Assembly (NCBI GenBank): GCA_934621505.1
Contig: CAKTUU010000012.1
Location: 1 to 54,993 of the forward strand
DNA: 54,993 nucleotides
Source: an uncultured Clostridia bacterium
GTDB taxonomy: Bacteria; Bacillota; Clostridia; Christensenellales; Aristaeellaceae
Direction of reading: 5' to 3'
Part shown: positions 8,701 through 17,122 of the stretch, in pieces
Numbering within the stretch: the first letter of the stretch is position 1
Layout: each line of letters opens with the position of its first letter
The notes under the pieces: generated by a model
Told to the model about the DNA's origin: nothing
Seen by the model: the letters and a program-made list of their open reading frames with translations, nothing else
Database searches by the model: none
Position numbers and translations under genes: made by a program

Positions 8701-11335
8701 TTCAGCGTTAAACGCCAACGCCTACACCAGCAACCTGTACCTGTCCTATCCGGCCTGTTTTCTGCGCACCATGCTGCCTAACTTCAGCGGCACGCAATAC
8801 GCCGCTTGCTATGTGGTGGGCACATTGAACGGCTCGGTATTTACACCCGTGGAGCCGCTGCTGACTTCCACCATTCCTACGGAAGAAGACGGCTATACCT
8901 ATATCGCGCTTGGGCTGCTCTGCACGATATATCAGCTGATGCTGATCCCGGAGCACGCACTGTACCGATTTGTGGATGGGGCATTCAAGCCTTTGTCGCA
9001 GATCGGTTATGAAGCCTATACCGAGGTCGGCAATCTGCGCACCGAAACGCAGACAGCCATTGAGCAGACCAACGCGGCCATTGCCCTGAAAGCGGACGCG
9101 ACCACAGTCAGCAATCTGGAGCAGCGGGTGGAATCGGCGGAGCAGAAAGTTACGCCCGAAGCGATCACCTCAGCGGTAACGTCCTCGGCGCTGTACGCCT
9201 ATGAGAAGTACGCCGGGCGTAACTACTGCCTGAATTCCGGCAATACGCACACCTTCGTGGATAACAAGTATCGCTATGCCAGCGGCGCGACTTCTACCTA
9301 TACCGGGTGGAACCTGAATGTGTCGGACGACCTGTTCGAGCATAGCGGCAGCGCCAGCAATATCCGACTTTCCTTTGATCTCAAGCGAACGGATGTGGAT
9401 ACCAGCGCTGCCAGTGTGGCCAACGTGTACACCGGCATCTGGGTCTATTACCGCTATGTGGACGCAAATGGCAATACCGTGATTACCGGACGAGGTTGGT
9501 ACTTGCGGTCAACGGACGCGAGTTTTGTTGCTACGGACGAGGATTGGGTGCGTATGCGTTTCGGCCCGCTGAACCTGTCCAGCTTCAACCCTACAGGCAT
9601 CGCCTATGTTTCCATTGGAACAGGCGGAGCCAATGGCACCACAGGAACGGTACAATTCCGCAACCTGAAGGTAGAGGTTCTGGACAACTGGACGGACTGG
9701 AGCGCTGCACCGGAGGATCTGTACGGCATGAGCACGCGGATGGCGAACGCTGAAACCCGCATCACACAGAATGCCAACAATATCGCCCTCAAGGTCAGCA
9801 CCACGACCTACAACGCCGAAAAGGTCTACCGCAGCAGCACAGCGCCCACGACGTTGTACACGAATATGCTGTGGCTGGACACCAGCTCCACGCCGAATTT
9901 ACTCAAACGTTATACGGGCAGCGAGTGGGTAGCCGCGGGCGCGGAGGAAGTCAAATCCAGCGGCATCTATATCGGCCCCAACAATGTGGCGATTACGACC
10001 GAGAACTTCCTGCTCCAGTTGCTTGATCCTGCCAACAATGAAAACGTGCTTATGGAAATGAGCGCCAACGGCAATGTGGGCTTCAAGCAGCTGTATGCCG
10101 ATGAAGTGATCTCCGATTCCGTGGCGGCAGCTTATGGCGGGCCGCTGTATCTGTATGTGAACACGTCCTATTCCGGCACCAGCGACACCTACTTCCGCTC
10201 CCTGGGCGACGCAGTGAAGGCGGTCAACAATCGCTTTCTCCGCTCGAATGTGGTTATCTATCTGCCCAGCGGAACCGGCGAAGTCTACGAGCCTGCCGGA
10301 ACGCAGATTCAGGGCATTACCGGGCCGGGCAAGCTGACGATTTACGGTTATGCCAACAGCCGCCTGAACAGCTATATTTCGGTCAAGGGCTGCTCGGCGC
10401 ACATCTGCTTTCAGAATCTCTCCCTGCGGGAAATCCGAACGCTGAACGGCTCCAACCGGAATCCGTATCTCATCGACCTGCAAATGAACCACCATGTGGA
10501 GCTAAATAACTGCACGTTGGACGCGAACAATGTGACCTACGACTCCATCTACTGCCGCACCACCCATGTGTACCTCTATAACTGCGGCCTGTACAACGCC
10601 TTGCAGGGCTTGGAGGTCTATATGGGCTGGGCCTATGTGCAAAGCTGCAAGGGCTCATGCTCCTGGGCCATGGTGTCCTATGCCGGATATATCATCTGCA
10701 GCGGCACGGTGCCCTCCGGCTCCCGGAGCAAAGGCAACAACGGCCAGATTTTCGATACGGGCGTAACGACCGATTACGGCACGGCCATTCCCGTGGTTAC
10801 GCCGGACAATACGGCGCTGATGTACGCGACCACGACCAAATCCTATCGCGGCGGCTGGCGCAGTGATACGCAGGACGTGGTGCAGGGCGTGTACTCGGCC
10901 AGCGGCTATAAATCCTCGCTCAGCTGGAATTACGGCTGCATGTGGTTCAGTACGCTCAGAACCATCCTGTCCGGAACGACGATCAAGTCAGCGACGCTCA
11001 CGCTGAACCGCAAGACGGGCAGCGGTTCCGGCAGCGCGAAAACGCTGTACCTGTGCGCCATCACCAACACGTCCGCCAGCGGCGCGCCCAGCATTGCGGT
11101 GAACTATGGGGCCATTGGCAGCATTGGCCGAGGCGAAACGGCGACCTTCGCCATTCCCGTGGCGGCGGTGCAGGGATTGGCCAGCGGCGCGTATGGCGGG
11201 CTGTGCTTGTATGAAAGTCCATACAATTTTGGCTCGTCCACCTATTCCAAGTGCTATATGCGCATGAGCGGCGCGGACACCAGCCAGCAGCCCTATCTGC
11301 GAGTGGTTTACAACGGCGGCGACGCTGTCGGCTAA
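5762..11335 (+). CDS. Tail endopeptidase / receptor-binding tail protein with SH3b and beta-helix domains, probable CTG start
   Basis: This is a very large tail tip protein (1857 residues from CTG 5762). The first in-frame ATG/GTG is GTG 5816. However, a strong AAGGAGGTGA at about 5745-5754 points to CTG 5762, and the extra residues (ICVYPADCTDFSNNGLGV) match the usual start of this family. Order: prophage endopeptidase-tail-like region (to about 400) with an SH3b domain inserted at about 85-152; Ala/Ile-rich repeats with NANIDW/NSANIDW/TADIDW units (about 560-640); coiled-coil and carbohydrate-binding-like segments; a pectate-lyase-like beta-helix (about 1463-1667) with repeated N-C-x-L turns; and a DNRLRE-like C-terminal domain. 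It should bind, and perhaps cut, the host surface. An in-frame stop lies at 5753-5755, so no longer product is possible. Confidence 0.85.
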   Translation: MICVYPADCTDFSNNGLGVVTPMSCTVTETLNGEWELTLVHDIDERGKWSRLSEGCILRAPVPAAMTPSVGLVTQQYQTSTYDVQIYKITTKSGPLHLRSGTGTNYRILGKYKKGREVIVLNKTTSSWYEVTAPDGKHGYMASQYLTYQRTETQTVQTNAGFRNQVIEARQLRDQPFRIYRVVPELDKVTVYARHIFYDLLDNMIKSLMPSPSAVGASVVQSLSGACLSSHDFSFYSDLTSTAEDVEWENINPVEAMLGENGLVSKYGAELARDWYDVFLVRRVGNNTDVSIREKKNLTGVSYDVDETDVVTRIMPTGEDADGNILYLPELYIDSPNLNAYTHPKWIHLPVSEAKEVTDGDEPKSKAQCYTEMRKAAQAEFDAGCDQPTVTLKVDFINCSDAEEYKQYVALTDIFLGDSVRVVARRIGVEVSMRMTQYTYDCLTKKYTSVTLGTVADALEGSMISARQLGSGSITGAKLALNSVGSGQLQSGSVGSLQIKNAAIGSTHIQDASITRAHIAEALIDALNVNALNAVTAKIKELAAGAITADELYTSIAMIATAQITTANIVNANIDWAQIERLAADIAEISKAQITTANINSANIDWAAITTLSAAVASMVKADIGTADIDWAHIKDLATDTAIITQGTAGELYIAKLAVTEANMVSLTVGELVVKGADGHFYSVSVDTDGNVVSSLKQVSNDDVADLSINGGEKIIEGSITAKTLNVQNIFGDNAVIRSLIAANLDVDTLFAREATINALNAMDITSNTYLRLMVAGKADKDEMDALGERLNAAELKLTEDAIVSTVRGSQQYKDDLAGISVSGSGPEFIVGTQTVATANWTGVASFSELKDGQQITYWLPTTGGTNVTLTLTLPDGTTTEAIPCYYGGTTRLGTQYSAGSILHLTYRENAQIYSTTIEKGWWADANYDSNFYDRIRIGGSVKAKTAIGANHLVVGDADGYFNLAVGVPFDIDRPILWSPSALNANAYTSNLYLSYPACFLRTMLPNFSGTQYAACYVVGTLNGSVFTPVEPLLTSTIPTEEDGYTYIALGLLCTIYQLMLIPEHALYRFVDGAFKPLSQIGYEAYTEVGNLRTETQTAIEQTNAAIALKADATTVSNLEQRVESAEQKVTPEAITSAVTSSALYAYEKYAGRNYCLNSGNTHTFVDNKYRYASGATSTYTGWNLNVSDDLFEHSGSASNIRLSFDLKRTDVDTSAASVANVYTGIWVYYRYVDANGNTVITGRGWYLRSTDASFVATDEDWVRMRFGPLNLSSFNPTGIAYVSIGTGGANGTTGTVQFRNLKVEVLDNWTDWSAAPEDLYGMSTRMANAETRITQNANNIALKVSTTTYNAEKVYRSSTAPTTLYTNMLWLDTSSTPNLLKRYTGSEWVAAGAEEVKSSGIYIGPNNVAITTENFLLQLLDPANNENVLMEMSANGNVGFKQLYADEVISDSVAAAYGGPLYLYVNTSYSGTSDTYFRSLGDAVKAVNNRFLRSNVVIYLPSGTGEVYEPAGTQIQGITGPGKLTIYGYANSRLNSYISVKGCSAHICFQNLSLREIRTLNGSNRNPYLIDLQMNHHVELNNCTLDANNVTYDSIYCRTTHVYLYNCGLYNALQGLEVYMGWAYVQSCKGSCSWAMVSYAGYIICSGTVPSGSRSKGNNGQIFDTGVTTDYGTAIPVVTPDNTALMYATTTKSYRGGWRSDTQDVVQGVYSASGYKSSLSWNYGCMWFSTLRTILSGTTIKSATLTLNRKTGSGSGSAKTLYLCAITNTSASGAPSIAVNYGAIGSIGRGETATFAIPVAAVQGLASGAYGGLCLYESPYNFGSSTYSKCYMRMSGADTSQQPYLRVVYNGGDAVG

Positions 11336-11350
11336 AAAGGAGGAAGAAAA

Positions 11351-12043
11351 GTGCAAATCGTGATTCCCTTGGAGGGGCGGGTGCGAACGGTCATCCGCTC
11401 CTCTTTTGTTGTGGCCAAACGGCTCACGGAGAGCCAATATACCCTGTCCGGCGATAATTTCCAGATGACGGACGTGACGGCGGAGCAGGTGCTGATCCTG
11501 CCGGATTCCGTAACGGTTCATGAAAATGATGTGGTCACGGACGAAGTGAAAATGCAGGCGCTGCCCTTCGAGGGGTTCATTGCCGTCAGCGCGGAGGAAG
11601 CGCTGCCCAATGTGCTGGGCCTGCTGCTTCGGTCTGCCGTGGCGGACGGAAAGCTCACGGACGAAGAATTGCTTTCGGTGCAGTCTGCCTTGGAGGGCCG
11701 CGTCTGGCAGCCGGGGCTTTCAGTGCAGGTGGGCGACGTGTACAGCTATGCCGGTTTTCTCTGGCGCTGCATTCAGGCGCACGCCACGCAAACGGGCTGG
11801 GAACCGGACAAGGTGCCTGCGCTCTGGCGAAAGGTCGAGATCATCCACGAGGATACCAAGCGCATCTGGCAGGCGGGCGTGGACTACGCCCTGGGTGACA
11901 GCATTTTCTATCCCGATGAAAACGGTACGGAGTACGCCTGCATTACGGCGCACACCTCCCAAACCGGCTGGGAGCCGCCGAATACGCCCGCGCTCTGGCA
12001 AAAGAAAACTTCAACCGAAGCGCCGCAGATCGCGCTGAACTGA
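11351..12043 (+). CDS. Phage accessory tail protein with two CBM5/12-like carbohydrate-binding repeats
   Basis: The start is GTG 11351, seven bases after the AAAAGGAGGA at 11336. The 230-residue protein has an N-terminal phage-specific part without a domain I recognise. Two copies of a chitin-binding-like module follow, each ending in the TGWEP-x-x-x-PALW signature (TGWEPDKVPALW and TGWEPPNTPALW). Each copy begins with a (V/L)GD-x-x-x-Y strand. These modules bind polysaccharide, so the protein likely helps the tail attach to the cell surface. It lies between the receptor-binding protein and the holin, a common place for accessory tail genes. Confidence 0.75.
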   Translation: MQIVIPLEGRVRTVIRSSFVVAKRLTESQYTLSGDNFQMTDVTAEQVLILPDSVTVHENDVVTDEVKMQALPFEGFIAVSAEEALPNVLGLLLRSAVADGKLTDEELLSVQSALEGRVWQPGLSVQVGDVYSYAGFLWRCIQAHATQTGWEPDKVPALWRKVEIIHEDTKRIWQAGVDYALGDSIFYPDENGTEYACITAHTSQTGWEPPNTPALWQKKTSTEAPQIALN

Positions 12044-12050
12044 CTCATGG

Positions 12051-12072
12051 GCCGCTCGAAAGGGCGGCTTTT
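12051..12072 (+). terminator. Hairpin with GAAA tetraloop and T-run before the holin
   Basis: GCCGCTC and GGGCGGC form a 7-bp stem (one G-U pair) around GAAA, then TTTT. It lies only 28 bases before the holin start, so it may act as a partial terminator that lowers lysis gene expression relative to tail genes. Confidence 0.6.
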
Positions 12073-12099
12073 GAAATACACAAACGGAGGATTACTGAA

Positions 12100-12552
12100 A
12101 TGAGGAACTTTTCCATTGACATCGTTTGGGCAAAGATTCAGATGGCCGTCGCAGCGATTGGCGGCTGGCTGGGCTACTTTCTGGGAGGCATGGACGGACT
12201 GATGATTGCGCTGATCGTTTTCATGGTGCTTGACTACATCACCGGTCTCATGTGCGCGGTGATCGACAGGAAGCTGTCCAGCGCTGCGGGCTTCAAGGGC
12301 ATCTGCAAAAAGGTGCTGATCCTGATGCTGGTGGGCGTGGCCAACGTGGTGGACATTCACATTGTGGGCACCGGCTCTGCCCTGCGCAGCGCCGTGATCT
12401 GTTTCTATCTGTCCAATGAGGGCCTGTCCCTGCTGGAAAACGCGGCCCACATTGGCCTGCCCATTCCCGATAAGATGAAGGATGTGCTGGCGCAGCTGCA
12501 TGGGCGCACCGATGAGAAAAAGGACGATGCACAGGAGGATGAGCAGGAATGA
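12100..12552 (+). CDS. Phage holin, toxin secretion/phage lysis family
   Basis: This 150-residue membrane protein matches the Phage_holin_4 family. It has three or four hydrophobic segments (around residues 10-30, 33-52, 67-85 and a short one near 95-110), the conserved DYITGLMCA turn, and a charged hydrophilic tail rich in Asp, Glu and Lys. Holins open the cytoplasmic membrane so the endolysin can reach peptidoglycan. The stop overlaps the endolysin start by four bases (ATGA), the usual paired arrangement. Its RBS is the ACGGAGG at 12083-12089. Confidence 0.92.
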   Translation: MRNFSIDIVWAKIQMAVAAIGGWLGYFLGGMDGLMIALIVFMVLDYITGLMCAVIDRKLSSAAGFKGICKKVLILMLVGVANVVDIHIVGTGSALRSAVICFYLSNEGLSLLENAAHIGLPIPDKMKDVLAQLHGRTDEKKDDAQEDEQE

Positions 12553-13625
12553 GCGAACGAATCAATACGCCTTTTACCAATGAGCACTTTGCGGCCTACT
12601 GTCTTAAGATGGTAGGCCAGCCTTATTGGTACGGAACCTGCGGCTACAAGGCAACGACCAGCCTTTTGAACCGAAAGGCCCAGCAGTATCCATCCCATTA
12701 TACCTCGTCCCGAATGAGCCGGTACAAGCAGGACATCCGGGATAAGAAGGTGGTTTGCGACTGCATTGGCGGCGCAAAGGGCTATGCGTGGACAAACGGC
12801 GGCAAGGCCATGCTGGATGCAATCGGCACGGACAGCGCTGTGTCCAACAAGTATGGCGCAAACGGCTGCCCGGACAAGGGAGCCAACTCCATGTTCGCGT
12901 GGGCAAAATCCAAGGGCATGGATTGGGGTACGATTGACACGCTGCCGGAGATCGTAGGTCTGGCGCTGCACACAGACGGGCATGTGGGCTATTACGTCGG
13001 TAACGGCTATGCCGTGGAATGGCGAGGTTTCAACTATGGCTGTGTGCGCACGAAGGTGAAAGAGCGCAAGTGGAAGTACTGGTACAAACTGCCCTTTATC
13101 CAATACGGAGAAGCTGCCGTCGATGTGCCTACACCGGAGATTGCGCTGGGAAGCCGTCTGCTGAAACGCGGTATGGTCGGTTCCGACGTAAAAGCCCTGC
13201 AGGAACTGTTGATGCAGTTGGGCTACGCGCTGCCCAAGTATGGTGCGGATGCTGAATTCGGCGCTGAAACAGAAAAGGCGCTGCTGGCGTTCCAGAAGAA
13301 AGCCAGTCTGGATGCGGACGGCAAGTACGGCGATAAAACCCACGCTGCGCTGATGGACGCTGTTGCGGATGATGGCGGCCAGCCTGACACGCCGGAACAG
13401 CCCACGCCTGATGAACCCGCTCCGGTTGATACGACGGTAGTGATTGTCTCCGAAGGCGGCAAGGTGAACGTCCGCTGCGGCAACGGAACGGAATACGAGC
13501 GTCTTTCCACCGTTGCGCCGGGCAGCACCTTCCCGCTGGTGGCGACCGCACAGAATGGCTGGCACGCCATTGTCATCGGCTCTCGCGTGGGTTGGGTATC
13601 CGGAAAACTTGCAAAAATCATCTGA
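12549..13625 (+). CDS. Endolysin: NlpC/P60-like hydrolase with peptidoglycan-binding and SH3b domains
   Basis: The protein has 358 residues. The N-terminal 180 residues look like an NlpC/P60-type cysteine amidase or endopeptidase: Cys72 in VCDCIGG is the likely nucleophile (Cys70 is adjacent) and His145 in TDGHVGYYVGNG the likely base. A PG_binding_1 domain follows (about 200-275, with SDVKALQELL and DGKYGDKTHAAL). After a Pro/Asp-rich linker comes a C-terminal SH3b domain (about 298-358). It cuts peptidoglycan stem peptides at the end of the phage cycle. It is coupled to the holin through ATGA and followed by a strong terminator, so it ends the late operon. Confidence 0.88.
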   Translation: MSERINTPFTNEHFAAYCLKMVGQPYWYGTCGYKATTSLLNRKAQQYPSHYTSSRMSRYKQDIRDKKVVCDCIGGAKGYAWTNGGKAMLDAIGTDSAVSNKYGANGCPDKGANSMFAWAKSKGMDWGTIDTLPEIVGLALHTDGHVGYYVGNGYAVEWRGFNYGCVRTKVKERKWKYWYKLPFIQYGEAAVDVPTPEIALGSRLLKRGMVGSDVKALQELLMQLGYALPKYGADAEFGAETEKALLAFQKKASLDADGKYGDKTHAALMDAVADDGGQPDTPEQPTPDEPAPVDTTVVIVSEGGKVNVRCGNGTEYERLSTVAPGSTFPLVATAQNGWHAIVIGSRVGWVSGKLAKII

Positions 13626-13631
13626 TGGGGA

Positions 13632-13680
13632 TCGGATTGGGCTGTTTCCTAAAACAACGGCTCAATCCGACCTTCTTTTT
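13632..13680 (+). terminator. Strong intrinsic terminator after the endolysin
   Basis: A 15-bp stem starts with TCGGATTG at 13632-13639, pairing with CAATCCGA at 13663-13670 and extending inward, then CCTTCTTTTT. It separates the late operon from the recombinase genes. Confidence 0.85.
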
Positions 13681-13691
13681 GAGGTAAGGAA

Positions 13692-13850
13692 ATGACACAG
13701 CAAGGCTTTGAAAAGGAAATCCGGTATCAGGCGATGCTCTCCATTTGCCGCGCCATGCTTGGATGCGGCGTGATCTCCATGGATGAATTTTGCAGCGCGG
13801 AACAGCTTTTGCGGGAGAAATATCAGCCGATCTTTTCTGCTCGTTGTTGA
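13692..13850 (+). CDS. Small SHOCT-like protein upstream of the recombinases
   Basis: This is a 52-residue reading frame with a GGTAAGGA ribosome binding site six bases before its ATG. The sequence (EIRYQAMLSICRAMLGCGVI, then a DEFCSAEQLLREKYQP-like end) has the helix, Gly-Ile/Leu-Ile turn and E-E/Q-L-L-x-x-K-Y pattern of SHOCT domains. Similar small proteins often precede large serine recombinases in Clostridia. It may help the recombinases or control their direction; nothing in the sequence proves this. It lies 65 bases before the first recombinase. Confidence 0.7.
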   Translation: MTQQGFEKEIRYQAMLSICRAMLGCGVISMDEFCSAEQLLREKYQPIFSARC

Positions 13851-13915
13851 TACAATTTAACTTGCTTTGTCCGGGCTTCAGAGGTAACATGCCAGCTGCC
13901 AAGGAGGTGAGCCGA

Positions 13916-15229
13916 GTGGCAAAAATTATTTATCAAACCATGCCGGGCGGCAGAAAGAAAGCCGGGAAAAAGCGCGTAGCCGCCTATGCGCGGATTTCCT
14001 GCGTAAAGGACGCGATGCTGCACTCCCTCTCCGCACAGGTCGGCTACTTCAGCGATCTGATTCAGCGCAATCCTGATTGGATTTTTGCTGGCATTTATGC
14101 GGATGAAGTGACCGGTACAACGAAGGAGCGAAAGGACTTCCAGCGGCTGCTGACAGACTGCAGAAACGGCCAGATCGACATGATCATCGTCAAAAGTCTC
14201 AGCCGCTTCGCCCGCAATACGGTAACGCTGCTGGAAACGGTGCGGGAGCTGAAAGCGCTGGGCGTGGATGTGTTTTTTGAAGAACAGAATATTCACTCGA
14301 TGAACGGGGATGGAGAGCTGATGCTTTCCATCCTCGCTTCTTTTGCACAGGAGGAAAGCCGCAGCGTTTCAGAAAACTGCAAGTGGCGCATCCGCAACGA
14401 CTTTCAACGGGGTAAACCCAGCTTCTTTCGCATTTACGGGTACAAAATGAAAAGCGGAAGGCTGGAAATTGTCCCGGAAGAAGCGAAAGTTGTCCGGATG
14501 ATCTTCCGCGATTATCTGGACGGCATGGGCCGGGAGCTGATCAGCAAAAGGCTGAACGAGGCGCATATCCCACCGATGAACAGCGACCAGTGGTGGCCCA
14601 GCGTCATTACGGCCATGCTGAAAAACGAGTGCTATGTGGGCGATCTGCGATTGCAGAAAACCTTCGTTGCCGACCATCTGCAAAAGAAGCAGCTGCCCAA
14701 TCGTGGCGAGCTGCCGCAGTATCTGGTACACGATGCCCATGAGCCGATTATCAACCGGGAAACCTTCGATGCAGTGCAGCGTCTGACCGCAATCCGCATT
14801 GCGCACTATCATCCCAATCGGGATGCATCGGGGCGCTACCCCTTCAGCGGCATTCTTCACTGTGACCAGTGCGGCAGCTATTACCGCCGCAAAATCGCTT
14901 CGGCAGGAACGCCTTATTCCAAGCCGGTTTGGATATGCACCACCTATAACATGAAGGGGAAAAAGTATTGCGCCAGCAAGCAAATCCCAGAAAACATCCT
15001 GCTGCAAACGACCGCCAATGTATTGGGCCTTGAAGAATTCGATGAGGAAGCCTTTGCAGCCGCCATTGAACGCATCCATGTAACCGGTCCCAACAGCCTG
15101 CGTTACATTTTCCGCAACGGACAAGAGCAGGAAGTCGTGTGGCAGGATCATTCCCGCCGCGACAGCTGGACAGACGATATGCGAGTGCAGGCCGCCGCCC
15201 ACGCCAGAAGGAGATATGACCATGAGTGA
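13916..15229 (+). CDS. Large serine recombinase, shorter member of the pair
   Basis: The start is GTG 13916, placed by AAGGAGGTGA at 13901-13910; upstream in-frame codons would overlap the SHOCT gene. The 437-residue protein has an N-terminal resolvase domain with AAYARIS (catalytic Ser28), SLSRFARN and QEESRS motifs, a Recombinase domain, and a zinc ribbon (CDQCG, then WICTTY and YCASKQ). It lacks the long C-terminal coiled coil of its neighbour, so it may not catalyse integration alone. Its last eight bases overlap the second recombinase gene, suggesting the two are made together and may act as a heteromer, as CcrA and CcrB do. That analogy is inference. Confidence 0.88.
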   Translation: MAKIIYQTMPGGRKKAGKKRVAAYARISCVKDAMLHSLSAQVGYFSDLIQRNPDWIFAGIYADEVTGTTKERKDFQRLLTDCRNGQIDMIIVKSLSRFARNTVTLLETVRELKALGVDVFFEEQNIHSMNGDGELMLSILASFAQEESRSVSENCKWRIRNDFQRGKPSFFRIYGYKMKSGRLEIVPEEAKVVRMIFRDYLDGMGRELISKRLNEAHIPPMNSDQWWPSVITAMLKNECYVGDLRLQKTFVADHLQKKQLPNRGELPQYLVHDAHEPIINRETFDAVQRLTAIRIAHYHPNRDASGRYPFSGILHCDQCGSYYRRKIASAGTPYSKPVWICTTYNMKGKKYCASKQIPENILLQTTANVLGLEEFDEEAFAAAIERIHVTGPNSLRYIFRNGQEQEVVWQDHSRRDSWTDDMRVQAAAHARRRYDHE

Positions 15230-16817
15230 AAATTACGCTGCAAGCCCACGGATTACCGTTTTCCCGGCTACGCTCAACCGTTTTACAGCTACACCCATTG
15301 CGGAAAAGCGCAAGCGCCGCGTGGCGGCCTATGCCCGCGTTTCCACCAACAGCGACGAGCAGAAAACCAGCTATGAGGCACAGGTCAGCTATTATACAGA
15401 TTACATCAGCGCCAAGCCGGACTGGCGTTTCGTACAAGTCTACGCAGATAAGGGCATCACCGGCACCAGCACCAAGCGCAGAGAACGTTTCAACGACATG
15501 ATCGCCGACGCGCTGGACGGGAAGATCGACCTGATTATCACCAAGTCCGTTTCCCGCTTCGCCCGCAATACGGTGGACAGCCTGACTACCATTCGCTTGC
15601 TCAAGGAACATGGCGTGGAGGTGTACTTCGAGGAACAGAACATCTACACGCTGGATTCCAAGGGCGAGCTGCTGCTGACCATCATGTCCTCGCTGGCGCA
15701 GGAGGAAAGCCGAAGCATTTCTGAAAACGTGACGTGGGGCCAGCGCAAGCGTTTTGCGGACGGCAAGGTTTCCATGCCCTACAAGCAGTTTCTCGGCTAT
15801 CGTAAGGGTGAAAACGGGGAGCCGGAAATTGTGCCGGAGGAAGCGGAGACGGTTCGCCGCATTTACCGCCTGTTTTTAGACGGGATGACTCCCTACAAAA
15901 TCAAGCTGACCTTGGAGAGTGAGGACATTCTTTCACCATCCGGTCGAAGCACATGGCAGCCCCGAACCATTCTGAGCATCCTCACCAACGAAAAATACAA
16001 GGGCGACGCGCTGCTGCAAAAAACCTTCTGCACGGATTTCCTCACCAAGAAAATGAAGGTCAACGAGGGCGAGGTGCCGCAGTACTACGTCGAAAACAGC
16101 CATCCGGCCATTGTCAGCGACGAGGTTTATGAGGAAGTGCAGCTGGAATTGGAGCGGCGAAGGAAGCTGGGCCGCCAGCACAACAGCCAGCATTGCTTCT
16201 CCAGCAGAATTTACTGCGGCTGCTGCGGCAGCGTATACGGCAGCAAGGTTTGGCACTCCAACGACAAATACCGCCGCACCGTCTGGCAATGCAACGCCCG
16301 GTTCGTCAAGGGGACTGGGTGCCAAACGCCGCACCTGAGCGAATCGATGATTGAGCAGAAATTTCTGGCGGCCTTTAACCAACTACTGACGCAGCGGAAT
16401 TTCATTGCTGACGATATGCAGGCGATTCTCCAGCATCTGACCGACACAGCGGAACTGGATGCGGAGAAGGAAACCTTGCAGGTCGAGATGGGCATTGTAT
16501 CCGAACTGATCCGGCAGGCCGTAGACCAGAACGCCAGTGCCGCTCTCGACCAAGTAGAATATAACCGAAAGTACAACAGCCTGACGGAGCGCTTCCATAA
16601 GGCGGCGGATCGGGTCAAGGAGATTGACGCGGAATGCGCCCGGCGCAAGGGCCAACGCAGAGAAATCGAAACTTTCCGAGATGCAGTATTGGCGAATGAC
16701 CAGCCGGTCACAGTTTTCTCAACGGAGATTTGGAACGCGACGATTGACAGGATGACGGTCAATCTGGATGGCAGCGTGAAGGTAGCCTTCCGAAATGGGA
16801 TAGAGATCACTGTGTGA
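15222..16817 (+). CDS. Large serine recombinase (site-specific integrase), full length
   Basis: The protein has 531 residues from ATG 15222; AGAAGGAG at 15206-15213 favours this over ATG 15216. The resolvase domain contains AAYARVS (catalytic Ser41), KSVSRFARN and QEESRSISE. It is followed by the Recombinase domain (YRLFLDGMTPYKI), a zinc ribbon (YCGCCG and CQTPH) and a C-terminal coiled coil (about 390-490). This layout is standard for phage integrases that join attP and attB without a topoisomerase-like tyrosine. Being the last phage gene before the cargo cassette, it is the best candidate for integrating this element. Confidence 0.92.
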   Translation: MSENYAASPRITVFPATLNRFTATPIAEKRKRRVAAYARVSTNSDEQKTSYEAQVSYYTDYISAKPDWRFVQVYADKGITGTSTKRRERFNDMIADALDGKIDLIITKSVSRFARNTVDSLTTIRLLKEHGVEVYFEEQNIYTLDSKGELLLTIMSSLAQEESRSISENVTWGQRKRFADGKVSMPYKQFLGYRKGENGEPEIVPEEAETVRRIYRLFLDGMTPYKIKLTLESEDILSPSGRSTWQPRTILSILTNEKYKGDALLQKTFCTDFLTKKMKVNEGEVPQYYVENSHPAIVSDEVYEEVQLELERRRKLGRQHNSQHCFSSRIYCGCCGSVYGSKVWHSNDKYRRTVWQCNARFVKGTGCQTPHLSESMIEQKFLAAFNQLLTQRNFIADDMQAILQHLTDTAELDAEKETLQVEMGIVSELIRQAVDQNASAALDQVEYNRKYNSLTERFHKAADRVKEIDAECARRKGQRREIETFRDAVLANDQPVTVFSTEIWNATIDRMTVNLDGSVKVAFRNGIEITV

Positions 16818-16826
16818 GAATTGGCA

Positions 16827-16881
16827 GCCCGTCTGCATCCCTCGGTGTGAGACCGGGGTGTGCGGGCGGGCTTTTTCTTTT
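16827..16881 (+). terminator. Terminator after the second recombinase
   Basis: GCCCG at 16827 and the following GCA and CCTCGG segments pair with CCGGGG, TGC and CGGGC up to 16871, giving a long interrupted stem followed by TTTTTCTTTT. It ends the recombinase transcript 10 bases after the stop. Confidence 0.75.
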
Positions 16882-16899
16882 GGGCGGGCTTTTTCTTTT
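16864..16899 (+). repeat. Perfect 18-bp tandem duplication covering a terminator tail
   Basis: GGGCGGGCTTTTTCTTTT occurs at 16864-16881 and again directly at 16882-16899. The first copy is the 3' arm and T-run of the terminator. The second copy has no matching left arm of its own. Slippage is the simplest origin; a recombination scar next to the integrase is an alternative. Confidence 0.85.
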
Positions 16900-17020
16900 G
16901 GCATACGCTTGAAGGAATATCTTGGCAGTGATATACTGATTAAGGGAATGATTTGCAAAAGCATGAGAAGAAAAAACGAAAAGGCTGATGAATAAGTGAC
17001 GGTCAATCTTTCTACTATTG

Positions 17021-17051
17021 TGCGCTATTTTGTGTAAGGATAAATAGCGCA
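17021..17051 (+). promoter_or_regulatory. Perfect 10-bp inverted repeat upstream of the defence cassette
   Basis: TGCGCTATTT (17021-17030) and AAATAGCGCA (17042-17051) are perfect inverted repeats with an 11-base centre, about 70 bases before the first cassette gene. There is no T-run after it. It could be an operator or an RNA hairpin in the leader. No convincing -35/-10 pair was found here. Confidence 0.5.
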
Positions 17052-17122
17052 GTTGTATGTATAAAAAATGAGACTCAGTTGATTGCGTTGCAATACAGAA
17101 AACATTATGGAGGAAATGCGCT

